DNA of 64,000 nucleotides from Nocardioides lijunqiniae (GTDB taxonomy: Bacteria; Actinomycetota; Actinomycetes; Propionibacteriales; Nocardioidaceae), in contig NZ_JACJGM010000034.1 of NCBI RefSeq assembly GCF_015024225.1, positions 1-64,000 of the forward strand, in the 5' to 3' direction. Made by a program: the position numbers and the translations under genes. This document shows positions 32,328-40,316 of this stretch, piece after piece; position 1 is the stretch's first letter, and each line of letters begins with the position of its first letter. The notes beneath the pieces were generated by a model. The model saw only the letters and a list, made by a program, of their open reading frames with translations. It made no database searches and was not told where the DNA came from.

Positions 32328-33721
32328 CGCGAGCCCTCCAGGAGCCGGTCGACGTTGCGGTGGGCCACGGCCATCAGCGTGCCCTGCGGGTTGACGCCCG
32401 GGGCGCTCGGCAGCAGCGAGGCGTCGTTGACGCTGAGGTTGGCCACCCCGTGGACGCGCCCGAAGGAGTCGGTCGCGCTGCGGCGCACGTCCTCGCCCAT
32501 CGGCGCGGTGCCGCAGAGGTGGACCGACATGACCGCGGCCGCCGCCCGGCTCATGGCCTCGGCCGCCGGGCCGACCTGGCCGGCGTCGGTGACGCGGGGC
32601 GCGCCGACGTAGGAGGGGACCTGCAGGCGGGCCCCCGCCGCCGACAGCAGCAGCATCAGGCGGCCCAGGCCGGCACGCAGGGCCGCCATGTCGCGGCGGG
32701 TGAGGTGGTAGGTGACCACGGGGTCGGCCGCGCCAGGCAGGACCCGCACGCGGCCGGTGCCCTGGCTGCGGATGGAGGCGTAGTAGACCGACTGCCGGCG
32801 CCAGTCGGCCGAGAGCTCCCGGTCGCGGTCCCACGTGCCGGAGAGGCCGAGCGCGATCATCCCCGGGCGGCCCGCAGAGCCGCCCATCGTCATCGCGGGC
32901 GCGAACTCCTTGACCTGGTAGGTCGCGAGGTCGCGTGGGTCGTTGACGTCCTCGTCGAGCTGGGCGAGGACCTTGACGGTGGGGTGCATCGACAGGCCGC
33001 GTCCGACGTTGCGCCGCACCCCGCTGCGCAGCAGCAGCGCCGGCGTCTGCACCGCTCCCCCGCACACGACGACGTGGTCGGCCCGGACCACCCCGCGGTC
33101 GGTCTCCACCCCGCTCACCCGGCCGCCCTCGACGCGCAGCCGCTCGACGCGCACGCCGGAGCGCACCTCCGCGCCCGCCGCGATCGCGTCCGCGAGGTAG
33201 GTGCGGAGCATGGTCTGCTTCTCCGGCGCCGCGCCGCTGGCGCCGTGACGGACCCACCGCGGCACGTCGAGCCCGTCCCAGCCGAGCGCCTCGGCCCCGC
33301 GTCGCAGGACGTCGGAGGCGGCGTTCATGGGCGGGGGCGGCGTCGTGATCGAGAGCCGGTCCTCGACCGAGTCGAACCACGGGTCGAGGTCGGCGCGTCC
33401 CAGACCCTCGATGGCGTAGGCCGCGCTCCACTCGTCGAGGACCTCGGGGTCGACGCGGTGGTAGAGCCCGGAGTTGACCTCGCTGCCGCCGCCGACGCAG
33501 CTGGCCTCGGTGTAGGCGACCGGCGGTCGTCCGAGCGCGACCGTCAGCCCCTGGTTGCGGTACTGGCGGCGCATCTGGTCCAGCGAGTAGGGCTCGGCGG
33601 CCCCGGGCTCGACCCAGGCACCCTCCTCGAGGACGACGACGCGCAGGCCCCGTCGAGCGCACTCGCGAGCGGTGACGGCCCCGCCGGGACCGGAGCCGAC
33701 CACGGCGACGTCGTAGCTCAT
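32324..33721 (-). CDS. GMC-family FAD-dependent oxidoreductase
   Basis: 465 residues. The N-terminal FAD-binding motif is VVGSGPGGAVTARECARRG, then VLEEGAW. The conserved substrate-side segment CVGGGSEVNSGLYHR follows at about 95-109. The C-terminal catalytic pair is in VHLCGTAPMGED (His) and GVNPQGTLMAVAHR (Asn). GMC enzymes oxidise alcohol groups of sugars, sterols and choline. ATGA overlaps on both sides place it between a 112-residue partner and two SDRs. The arrangement with the small protein resembles the mycobacterial pair Rv0492c/Rv0492A, as I recall it. Confidence 0.87.
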   Translation of the reverse strand: MSYDVAVVGSGPGGAVTARECARRGLRVVVLEEGAWVEPGAAEPYSLDQMRRQYRNQGLTVALGRPPVAYTEASCVGGGSEVNSGLYHRVDPEVLDEWSAAYAIEGLGRADLDPWFDSVEDRLSITTPPPPMNAASDVLRRGAEALGWDGLDVPRWVRHGASGAAPEKQTMLRTYLADAIAAGAEVRSGVRVERLRVEGGRVSGVETDRGVVRADHVVVCGGAVQTPALLLRSGVRRNVGRGLSMHPTVKVLAQLDEDVNDPRDLATYQVKEFAPAMTMGGSAGRPGMIALGLSGTWDRDRELSADWRRQSVYYASIRSQGTGRVRVLPGAADPVVTYHLTRRDMAALRAGLGRLMLLLSAAGARLQVPSYVGAPRVTDAGQVGPAAEAMSRAAAAVMSVHLCGTAPMGEDVRRSATDSFGRVHGVANLSVNDASLLPSAPGVNPQGTLMAVAHRNVDRLLEGSR

Positions 33722-34056
33722 CGGGCGTCCTCGTGGTGCACCATCAGGGCCACGCCGCGCACCAGGCGGAAGTACTCCGCCACCAGCGGCAGGCTGCTGC
33801 CGGCCAGCCGGTGGACGACGTCGGCACGCGCCTGCGGCGTCATCCGGGAGTAGGGACGTCGGCCCAGGACCCCGGCGCTGCCGACCACGACCGCCTGGGC
33901 GACGCGCACCCCGGCGCGCGTGACGACGGGCAGCGAGGCGAGGTGCCGGGCCGTGGCGCGTCCGACCGCGGCCGCGTCGTGCGGCGCGGCCTCGGGCAGG
34001 TCGCGGACCAGCAGGTCCGCGGTGAGCGACGCCAGTCGCTCCGACGCGGGTGGCAT
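33718..34056 (-). CDS. Small partner protein of the GMC oxidoreductase
   Basis: 112 residues, mainly helical, without signal peptide or membrane segment: ASERLASLTADLLVRDLPEA near the start and MTPQARADVVHRLAGSSLPL near the end. Its ATG overlaps the polA stop by one base, and its stop overlaps the GMC start (ATGA). Small proteins in this position are often accessory subunits of GMC dehydrogenases, and a similar one (Rv0492A) accompanies a mycobacterial homologue. I do not recognise a catalytic motif. Confidence 0.65.
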   Translation of the reverse strand: MPPASERLASLTADLLVRDLPEAAPHDAAAVGRATARHLASLPVVTRAGVRVAQAVVVGSAGVLGRRPYSRMTPQARADVVHRLAGSSLPLVAEYFRLVRGVALMVHHEDAR

Positions 34057-36746
34057 CAGTGGGCGGCCTCGTGCCAGCTGTGGCCGGTGCCGACGGACAC
34101 GTCGAGGGGCACGGTGAGCTCGGCGGCCGAGCCCATCTGCTCGCGGACCAGCGCGTCGAGCGCCTCGCGCTCGCCCTCGGCCACCTCGAGCACCAGCTCG
34201 TCGTGGACCTGCAGCAGCATCCGGGAGCGCAGCCCCTGCTCCTCCAGGGCCTGCTGGACGTTGAGCATCGCGATCTTGATCAGGTCGGCCGCGGAGCCCT
34301 GGATCGGGGCGTTGAGGGCCATGCGCTCGGCCATCTCGCGGCGCTGCCGGTTGTCGCTGGTCAGGTCGGGCAGGTAGCGACGGCGGCCCATGATGGTCTC
34401 GGTGTAGCCGGTCTTGCGCGCCTCGTCGACGACGCCGCCGAGGTAGTCGCGGATGCCGCCGAAGGTCTCGAAGTACTCGTCCATGAGGCCGCGGGCCTCG
34501 GCCGGCTCGATCGCCAGCTGCTGGGACAGGCCGAAGGCGGACAGCCCGTAGGCCAGGCCGTAGTTCATCGCCTTGATCTTGGCGCGCATCTCGACGCTGA
34601 CGTCGTCGGCCGGGACGTCGAAGACCCGCGCGGCCGTGATCGAGTGGAAGTCGCGGCCCGAGCGGAACGCCTCGATCAGGAGCTCGTCCTCGGAGAGGTG
34701 CGCCATGATGCGCATCTCGATCTGGCTGTAGTCGGCCGTCAGCAGGCAGTCGTAGCCGCCACCGACCACGAAGGCCTCGCGGATGCGCCGGCCCTCCTCG
34801 GTGCGGATCGGGATGTTCTGCAGGTTGGGGTCGGTGCTGGAGAGCCGTCCGGTCGCGGCGATGGTCTGGTTGAACGTCGTGTGGATGCGCCCGTCGGGCG
34901 CGACGGTCTTGAGCAGTCCCTCGATGGTCTGGCGCAGCCGGATCACGTCGCGGTGGCGCAGCAGGTGCTCGAGGAACGGGTGCTCGGTCTTGACGTAGAG
35001 CGCCTGGAGGGCGTCGGCGTCGGTGGTGTAGCCGGTCTTGGTGCGCTTGGTCTTCGGCATGTCGAGCTCGTCGAAGAGCACCACCTGCAGCTGCTTGGGC
35101 GAGCCGAGGTTGATCTCCTTGCCGATCGCGTCGTAGGCCGACTGGGCGGCCTTGCGCACCTCGGTGTCGAACTCGCCCTGCAGCGCCTCCAGGTGCTCGG
35201 TGTCGACCGCGATGCCGGTCTGCTCCATCAGCGCCAGCAGCTCGACGAGCGGCAGCTCCATGTCGGCGAGCAGCCGGGTGCCGCCGTGCTCCTCGATGGC
35301 GGTGTCGAGGGCCTCGGCCAGCTCGAGCACGGCCCGCGCGTGGAGCATCGCCGTGGCGGCGACGGCGTGCCCGCCGCCCTCGGCGGTGTCGAACAGCGCG
35401 TCCTGCTCCGGCTCCTGCTCCTGGCGCAGCTCGCGGCGCAGGTAGCGGACGGTGAGGTCGGCCAGGTCGTAGGAGCGCTGGTCGGGGCGCACGAGGTAGG
35501 CGGCGAGCGCGGTGTCGGAGGCCACGCCGTGCAGCTCCCAGCCGTGCGCGGCCAGCGCCAGCGCCGGACCCTTGGCGTCGTGGAGGACCTTCGGCTTGGC
35601 CCGGTCGGCCAGCCAGGCGCCCAGCGCCGCGTCGTCGTCGGGCGTCAGCTCGGTCACGTCGAGGTAGGCCGCGCGGTCGGCATCGGTGGCCAGCGCGAGC
35701 CCCTCGACCTTGCCGGTGCCGGCGCCCCAGCCTCCGCGCACGTGGAGCCCCACGCGCTCGTCGCCCAGCTCGGCCAGCCATGCGGCCACCGCACCCGGCT
35801 CCAGGACGTCGCCGGTCAGCTCGAAGCCGGGGCCGTCGACCTCCTCCTCGGACTCCAGGGTCTCGAAGAGCCGGTCGCGCAGCACCCGGAACTCCAGGCC
35901 GTCGAAGAGCGTGTGCACCTCGGTGCGGTCCCACGGGCGCACCGCCAGGTCGGCCGGCGCCAGCTCCAGGTCGAGGTCGGTCACCAGCCGGTTGAGCTGG
36001 CGGTTGCGCATGACGTCGCCGAGGTGGGCGCGCAGGGACTCGCCCTTCTTCCCGGTGATCTCGTCGGCGTGGAGGATGACGTTGTCGAGGCCGTCGTAGG
36101 CGTTGATCCACTTGGCGGCGTAGCCCACGCCCACGCCCGGCACGCCGGGCAGGTTGTCGGAGGTCTCCCCCACCAGCGCGGCGATCTCGGGGTAGCGCTC
36201 GGGCGGCACGCCGTACTTGTCCTGGACCCACGCCGGCGTCATGCGAGCGAGGTCGGAGACCCCCCGCATCGGGTAGAGCACCGTGGACCGGTCGGTGACG
36301 AGCTGGATGGAGTCGCGGTCTCCGGTGAGGATCAGCACCTCCATGTCGTCGGCCAGCGCGCGCGTCGCGAGCGTGGCGATGATGTCGTCGGCCTCGAAGC
36401 CGTCCTTCTTCAGGAAGGGGATGCGCAGGGCCTGCAGCACCTCCTCGATCAGCGGCAGCTGGCTGCTGAACTCGGTGGGCGTCTTGTTGCGGCCGGCCTT
36501 GTACTCGGCGTACTCCGCCAGGCGGAAGGTCTGGCGGGACACGTCGAAGGCGACCGCGAGGTGCGTGGGACGCTCGTCGCGCAGCACGTTGATGAGCATC
36601 GAGGTGAAGCCGTAGACCGCGTTGGTGTGCTGCCCGGTGGTCGTCGAGAAGTTCTCCACGGGCAGCGCGAAGAAGGCGCGGTAGGCCAGCGAGTGGCCGT
36701 CGAGCAGCAACAGGCGCGGACGGTCGGTCGTGGGAGCGTCGGGCAC
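34056..36746 (-). CDS. polA: DNA polymerase I
   Basis: 896 residues with the full three-part layout. The 5'-nuclease occupies about 1-300 (LLLLDGHSLAYRAFFAL, DGFEADDIIATLATRA, LTGDRDSIQLV). A 3'-5' exonuclease-like fold without a complete acidic active site follows, as in other actinobacteria. The polymerase domain has motif A DYSQIEMRIMAHLSED, motif B around IKAMNYGLAYGLSAFGL and motif C LQVHDELVLEVAE. It fills gaps in repair and removes Okazaki primers. GTG start at 36744-36746 with TAGAGT 6 bases upstream, suggesting a leaderless message. It would be the first gene of the run towards the GMC/SDR operon. Confidence 0.95.
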   Translation of the reverse strand: MPDAPTTDRPRLLLLDGHSLAYRAFFALPVENFSTTTGQHTNAVYGFTSMLINVLRDERPTHLAVAFDVSRQTFRLAEYAEYKAGRNKTPTEFSSQLPLIEEVLQALRIPFLKKDGFEADDIIATLATRALADDMEVLILTGDRDSIQLVTDRSTVLYPMRGVSDLARMTPAWVQDKYGVPPERYPEIAALVGETSDNLPGVPGVGVGYAAKWINAYDGLDNVILHADEITGKKGESLRAHLGDVMRNRQLNRLVTDLDLELAPADLAVRPWDRTEVHTLFDGLEFRVLRDRLFETLESEEEVDGPGFELTGDVLEPGAVAAWLAELGDERVGLHVRGGWGAGTGKVEGLALATDADRAAYLDVTELTPDDDAALGAWLADRAKPKVLHDAKGPALALAAHGWELHGVASDTALAAYLVRPDQRSYDLADLTVRYLRRELRQEQEPEQDALFDTAEGGGHAVAATAMLHARAVLELAEALDTAIEEHGGTRLLADMELPLVELLALMEQTGIAVDTEHLEALQGEFDTEVRKAAQSAYDAIGKEINLGSPKQLQVVLFDELDMPKTKRTKTGYTTDADALQALYVKTEHPFLEHLLRHRDVIRLRQTIEGLLKTVAPDGRIHTTFNQTIAATGRLSSTDPNLQNIPIRTEEGRRIREAFVVGGGYDCLLTADYSQIEMRIMAHLSEDELLIEAFRSGRDFHSITAARVFDVPADDVSVEMRAKIKAMNYGLAYGLSAFGLSQQLAIEPAEARGLMDEYFETFGGIRDYLGGVVDEARKTGYTETIMGRRRYLPDLTSDNRQRREMAERMALNAPIQGSAADLIKIAMLNVQQALEEQGLRSRMLLQVHDELVLEVAEGEREALDALVREQMGSAAELTVPLDVSVGTGHSWHEAAH

Positions 36747-36752
36747 CCGGCG

Positions 36753-36758
36753 ACTCTA
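36753..36758 (-). promoter_or_regulatory. TAGAGT -10 box of polA
   Basis: On the minus strand TAGAGT is followed by 6 bases and then the polA GTG, with no ribosome-binding site. Confidence 0.45.
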
Positions 36759-36807
36759 TCCATGACCACCGACGGTGCGCTGGTCCCGGGTCGGCGAGAA
36801 TGTCGCC

Positions 36808-37245
36808 ATGAGCGACGACGAGCAGACCAGCGTGCCCCTCGAGGAGTTCCTCGCCCAGATGCCGATGGGAGCGCTCAACGAGAAGATGGGCATCGAGCTG
36901 CTCGAGGTGTCCGCGGAGCGCATCGTCGGGACGATGCCGGTCGAGGGCAACACCCAGCCCTACGGCCTGCTGCACGGCGGCGCGTCGGTGGTGCTCGCCG
37001 AGAGCCTCGGGTCGGTCGGCTCCGCCCGCCACGCCCACCCCGACCGGGTGGCCGTGGGCATCGACATCAATGCCACCCACCACCGCGCCGCGACCTCCGG
37101 CACGGTCACCGGCGTCGCCACCCCCGTGCACCTGGGGCGCACGTCGGCCTGCTTCGAGGTCGTCATCACCGACGACCGTGGCAAGCGGGTGTGCACCTCG
37201 CGCATCACCTGCGCGCTCGTGCCGGCCGACCGGGTGGGCCGCTGA
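36808..37245 (+). CDS. PaaI-family hotdog thioesterase
   Basis: 145 residues from the ATG at 36808; earlier in-frame codons overlap the polA promoter. The hotdog-fold signature is YGLLHGGASVVLAESLGS, with the catalytic acidic residue in AES, followed by the strand INATHHRAATSGTVTGVATP. Family members hydrolyse acyl-CoA thioesters, often of aromatic or medium-chain acids; a 1,4-dihydroxy-2-naphthoyl-CoA role is possible but unproven. Divergent from polA by 61 bases. GAGAAT lies 6 bases before the start, a weak leaderless-type box. Confidence 0.82.
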   Translation: MSDDEQTSVPLEEFLAQMPMGALNEKMGIELLEVSAERIVGTMPVEGNTQPYGLLHGGASVVLAESLGSVGSARHAHPDRVAVGIDINATHHRAATSGTVTGVATPVHLGRTSACFEVVITDDRGKRVCTSRITCALVPADRVGR

Positions 37246-37246
37246 G

Positions 37247-37831
37247 CTAGCCGAGCTCGAGCTCGGGCGCCTCGACCTGGGAGCGGCGCATGGAGCGCCG
37301 GGCCGCCAGCAGGCGGGTGCGCTGCCGGCCGTTGCCCGGCAGCACCGGGCGCTGGGCGGTGAGCTTGGCGCGCACGGCCACGGTCGGGGCCAGCCGCAGC
37401 GTGGCGTAGGGCCCCAGCGCGAGGCGGGCCATGAAGCGGTTGGCGTCGCGCGAGCCCGAGGTGGCGGCGGTCGCCACGTGGGCGATCCCGAGCTCCTCGG
37501 CGAAGGCGACGGCACTCTCCATGAGGGCGCGGCCGATGCCGTGGCGCCGGTACTGCGGGAAGACGTGCGGCGAGATCGCCTGGACGATCTGCTCGAGGTT
37601 GATCGCCGACAGGGTCGCGACGCGCAGCAGGATCGCGCCGGCCAGCGCGCCGTCGTACTCCGCCACGAGCATGCGCTGCTCCGGGGAGGCCGTCGCGCCC
37701 TTGATGACCAGCTCGAGGTCGGCCACCTGCTCGTGGGGGTCGGCGCGGCGCAGGCCGTCGCACCAGAGCTCGGCGAGGATCGGCGCGTCGGACAGCTCCG
37801 CACAGCGCAGCGACACCAGCGACCGACTCAT
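37247..37831 (-). CDS. GNAT family N-acetyltransferase
   Basis: 194 residues from MSRSLVSLRCAELSDAP, with GGGGAGG 7 bases upstream; a longer start at 37885 is unlikely. The acetyl-CoA-binding segment is SPHVFPQYRRHGIGRALMES (motif A R/Q-x-x-G-x-G/A). The C-terminus is basic (RTRLLAARRSMRRS), which is unusual for the family and may bind nucleic acid or a partner. The substrate is unknown. It ends convergently next to the thioesterase gene. Confidence 0.78.
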   Translation of the reverse strand: MSRSLVSLRCAELSDAPILAELWCDGLRRADPHEQVADLELVIKGATASPEQRMLVAEYDGALAGAILLRVATLSAINLEQIVQAISPHVFPQYRRHGIGRALMESAVAFAEELGIAHVATAATSGSRDANRFMARLALGPYATLRLAPTVAVRAKLTAQRPVLPGNGRQRTRLLAARRSMRRSQVEAPELELG

Positions 37832-37947
37832 GTCTCGCCTCCCCAGGCCTGGGTGAACCCTTGGACTGCGACCGCGCGTCCGCACGCCGCGTGCACGATC
37901 AGCCCGAAGACTACGCTCAGCGCGCCCACCCTGGACAGAGGAGTCCC

Positions 37948-38694
37948 GTGATCCCCGGAACCGGAACCGTCGTGAACGTCGCGACCGTGCTGCTGGGCGC
38001 CCTGCTGGGGCGCCTGCTCGGCGACCGCCTGCCGGAGCGCACCCGCGACCTGGTGACCGACGCCCTCGGGCTGGTCACACTGCTGATCGCCGCGACGTCG
38101 GCGGTGGCGGTGCTGGACCCGGCGCTGTCGTCGCGCGTCGGCGACAGCGCGCCGATGCTGATCGTCCTGGGCTCGCTGGTCCTGGGCGGGATCGTCGGCT
38201 CCCTGCTGCGGCTCGAGCAGCGCGTGGAGTCGGTCGGCGGCTGGCTGCAGCGGCGCCTCGCCGGCGACGCGGGCTCCGCGGAGCGGCACCGGTTCATCGA
38301 GGGGTTCGTGGTGTCCTCGCTGCTGTTCTGCACCGGCCCGCTCACGATCCTGGGCTCGCTGAACGACGGCCTCGGCAACGGCGCGGACCAGCTCTTCCTC
38401 AAGGCGATGCTGGACGGCTTCGCCGCGATCGCGTTCGCCTCGGCCTTCGGGTGGGGCGTGGCGGCGTCCGCCATCACCGTCGTGGTCGTCCAGGGCGGCC
38501 TCACGCTCGTCGGCGTGCTCCTGGGCGACGTGCTGCCCGACGCCCAGCTCGCCGCGATCACCGCGACGGGCGGGCTGCTGCTGGTGGGCGTGGCGCTGAG
38601 GCTGCTCCGGATCCGCGAGATCCCGGTCGCCGACCTGCTGCCGGCGCTGCTCGTGGCCCCCGTGCTGGTGGTGCTGGCCGCCGCCGTCCGATGA
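37948..38694 (+). CDS. DUF554 membrane protein
   Basis: 248 residues and about seven membrane segments. It opens MIPGTGTVVNVATVLLGALL and contains GSLVLGGIVGSLLRLEQRVE and FVVSSLLFCTGPLTILGSLN, which mark the DUF554 (YdfK-type) family. The family's function is not established. The GTG at 37948 has AGAGGAG five bases upstream. The gene stands alone, divergent from an acetyltransferase gene and convergent with the importer operon. Confidence 0.85.
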   Translation: MIPGTGTVVNVATVLLGALLGRLLGDRLPERTRDLVTDALGLVTLLIAATSAVAVLDPALSSRVGDSAPMLIVLGSLVLGGIVGSLLRLEQRVESVGGWLQRRLAGDAGSAERHRFIEGFVVSSLLFCTGPLTILGSLNDGLGNGADQLFLKAMLDGFAAIAFASAFGWGVAASAITVVVVQGGLTLVGVLLGDVLPDAQLAAITATGGLLLVGVALRLLRIREIPVADLLPALLVAPVLVVLAAAVR

Positions 38695-38719
38695 CGACGG
38701 CGGCGGCCCTCACCACCTG

Positions 38720-39430
38720 CTAGGCGACGCCGAGGTAGGCCTCGCGGATGCTCGGGTCGTCGAGGAGGTCGGCGCCGGTGCCGGTCTTGACGATCCGGCC
38801 GGTCTCCAGGACGTAGGCCCGGTCGGCGCGCGAGAGCGCCTGCTTGGCGTTCTGCTCGACCACCAGGATGGTGGTGCCCTGCTCCGCGATCTCGGTGATG
38901 ATCGTGAAGATCTGCTGGATGAGCATCGGGGCCAGGCCCATCGACGGCTCGTCCAGCAGGAGCAGCTTGGGCCGCGCCATCAGTGCCCGCCCGATGGCGA
39001 GCATCTGCTGCTCGCCGCCGGACATGGTGCCCGCGATCTGCTTGCGCCGCTCGTTGAGGCGCGGGAACAGGTCGAAGACCCGGTCGAAGTCCTGGGTGAC
39101 CTCGGACTTGTCACGGCGGGTGTAGGCCCCCATGTCGAGGTTCTCCACGACGGTCATGCCGGGGAAGATCCCGCGGCCCTCGGGCGCGAGGCTGAGCCCC
39201 TTGCGCACCCGCTGGTCGGCCCGGAGCTTCGTGACGTCCTCGCCCTGGAAGGTGATCCTCCCGGACTGGATGCCACGCACGCCGGAGACCGCACGCATCG
39301 TGGAGGTCTTGCCGGCGCCGTTGGCGCCGATGAGGGCGACGACCTCGCCCTCGTCGACCTCGATCGTCAGGCCGTGGAGCGCCTCGATCTTTCCGTAGGC
39401 GAGGACCACGTCCTCAAGCTGAAGCAGCAT
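38720..39430 (-). CDS. livF: Branched-chain amino acid ABC transporter ATPase LivF
   Basis: 236 residues. Walker A is GANGAGKTS, the signature MSGGEQQML, and Walker B LLLLDEPSMGL. The opening LQLEDVVLAYGKIEALHGL and the C-terminal tract GTGADLLDDPSIREAYLGV are characteristic of LivF. With LivG it powers the LivH/LivM channel for import of leucine, isoleucine, valine or related compounds. The start overlaps the end of livG by 17 bases. It is last in the operon livK-livH-livM-livG-livF. Confidence 0.93.
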   Translation of the reverse strand: MLLQLEDVVLAYGKIEALHGLTIEVDEGEVVALIGANGAGKTSTMRAVSGVRGIQSGRITFQGEDVTKLRADQRVRKGLSLAPEGRGIFPGMTVVENLDMGAYTRRDKSEVTQDFDRVFDLFPRLNERRKQIAGTMSGGEQQMLAIGRALMARPKLLLLDEPSMGLAPMLIQQIFTIITEIAEQGTTILVVEQNAKQALSRADRAYVLETGRIVKTGTGADLLDDPSIREAYLGVA

Positions 39431-40316
39431 CGTCGGGCTCTCCTAGGTAGGCAGCGATGACCTTGGGGTTGCGGGCGACCTCGGACGGCAGCCCGTCGGC
39501 GATCTTCGTGCCGAACTCCAGCACCACGATCCGGTCGGTGACGCCCATGACCAGCTTCATGTCGTGCTCGATCAGCAGCACGGTGAGACCCCGGTCGCGG
39601 ATCTGACGGATCAGGTCCATCAGGTCCTCCTTCTCGGCCGGGTTGAAGCCGGCGGCCGGCTCGTCCAGGCAGAGGAGCTGGGGGTCGGTCGCCATGGCGC
39701 GCGCGATCTCGAGGCGCCGCTGGTAGCCGTAGGGCAGGTTGCGCGACAGCTCGTGCGCCCGGTCGGCGACGCCGACGAAGCGCAGCAGCGCCATCGCCTT
39801 CTCGCGACCGGCGCGCTCCTCCAGGACGTGCCGGCTGGTGCCGAACACCTTGGCGAACGCGCGCTTCAGACCGTTCTCCGGGAGCTCGTGCTCCTTGGGG
39901 CGGACGCGGTAGAGGCGGAACAAGGCGCCCAGCACGCTCGTCTTGTGCCGCGTGTCGCAGCCCACCATCACGTTCTCCAGGGCCGACATCTCCGGGAAGA
40001 GCCGGATGTTCTGGAACGTGCGGGCGATGCCCATGGCGGTGATCTGGTGGCTCGGCCGGCCGCTGATCTGCTTGCCGGTGAACCGGATCTCCCCCGACGT
40101 CGGCTTGTAGACGCCGGTCATCGCGTTGAAGCAGGTGGTCTTGCCGGCGCCGTTGGGCCCGATCAGACCGAGGATCTCGCCTCGGCGGATCTGGAAGTCC
40201 ACGTCGTTGAGGGCGACGACACCGCCGAACCTCAACGTGACGTGGTCGACCTCCAGCAGCACCTCCCCCGCCTCGTGTCCTGCCGCGCGGGTGGACTCCA
40301 TCGTCTGCTCAGACAT
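39414..40316 (-). CDS. livG: Branched-chain amino acid ABC transporter ATPase LivG
   Basis: 300 residues. Walker A is GPNGAGKTT and Walker B LLCLDEPAAGFNP, with the LivG-typical RTFQNIRLFPEMSALENVMVG segment and the family's LPYGYQRRLEIARA in place of a standard LSGGQ signature. There is a helical insert of about 40 residues between the two halves (VLGALFRLYRVRPKE), as usual for LivG. It overlaps livM by 8 bases and livF by 17, so translation is coupled. Confidence 0.93.
   Translation of the reverse strand: MSEQTMESTRAAGHEAGEVLLEVDHVTLRFGGVVALNDVDFQIRRGEILGLIGPNGAGKTTCFNAMTGVYKPTSGEIRFTGKQISGRPSHQITAMGIARTFQNIRLFPEMSALENVMVGCDTRHKTSVLGALFRLYRVRPKEHELPENGLKRAFAKVFGTSRHVLEERAGREKAMALLRFVGVADRAHELSRNLPYGYQRRLEIARAMATDPQLLCLDEPAAGFNPAEKEDLMDLIRQIRDRGLTVLLIEHDMKLVMGVTDRIVVLEFGTKIADGLPSEVARNPKVIAAYLGEPDDAASA

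Noticed and set aside
34056..36746. Proofreading activity in PolA
   Set aside because: The middle domain keeps only scattered acidic residues of the exonuclease site, as usual for actinobacterial PolA.
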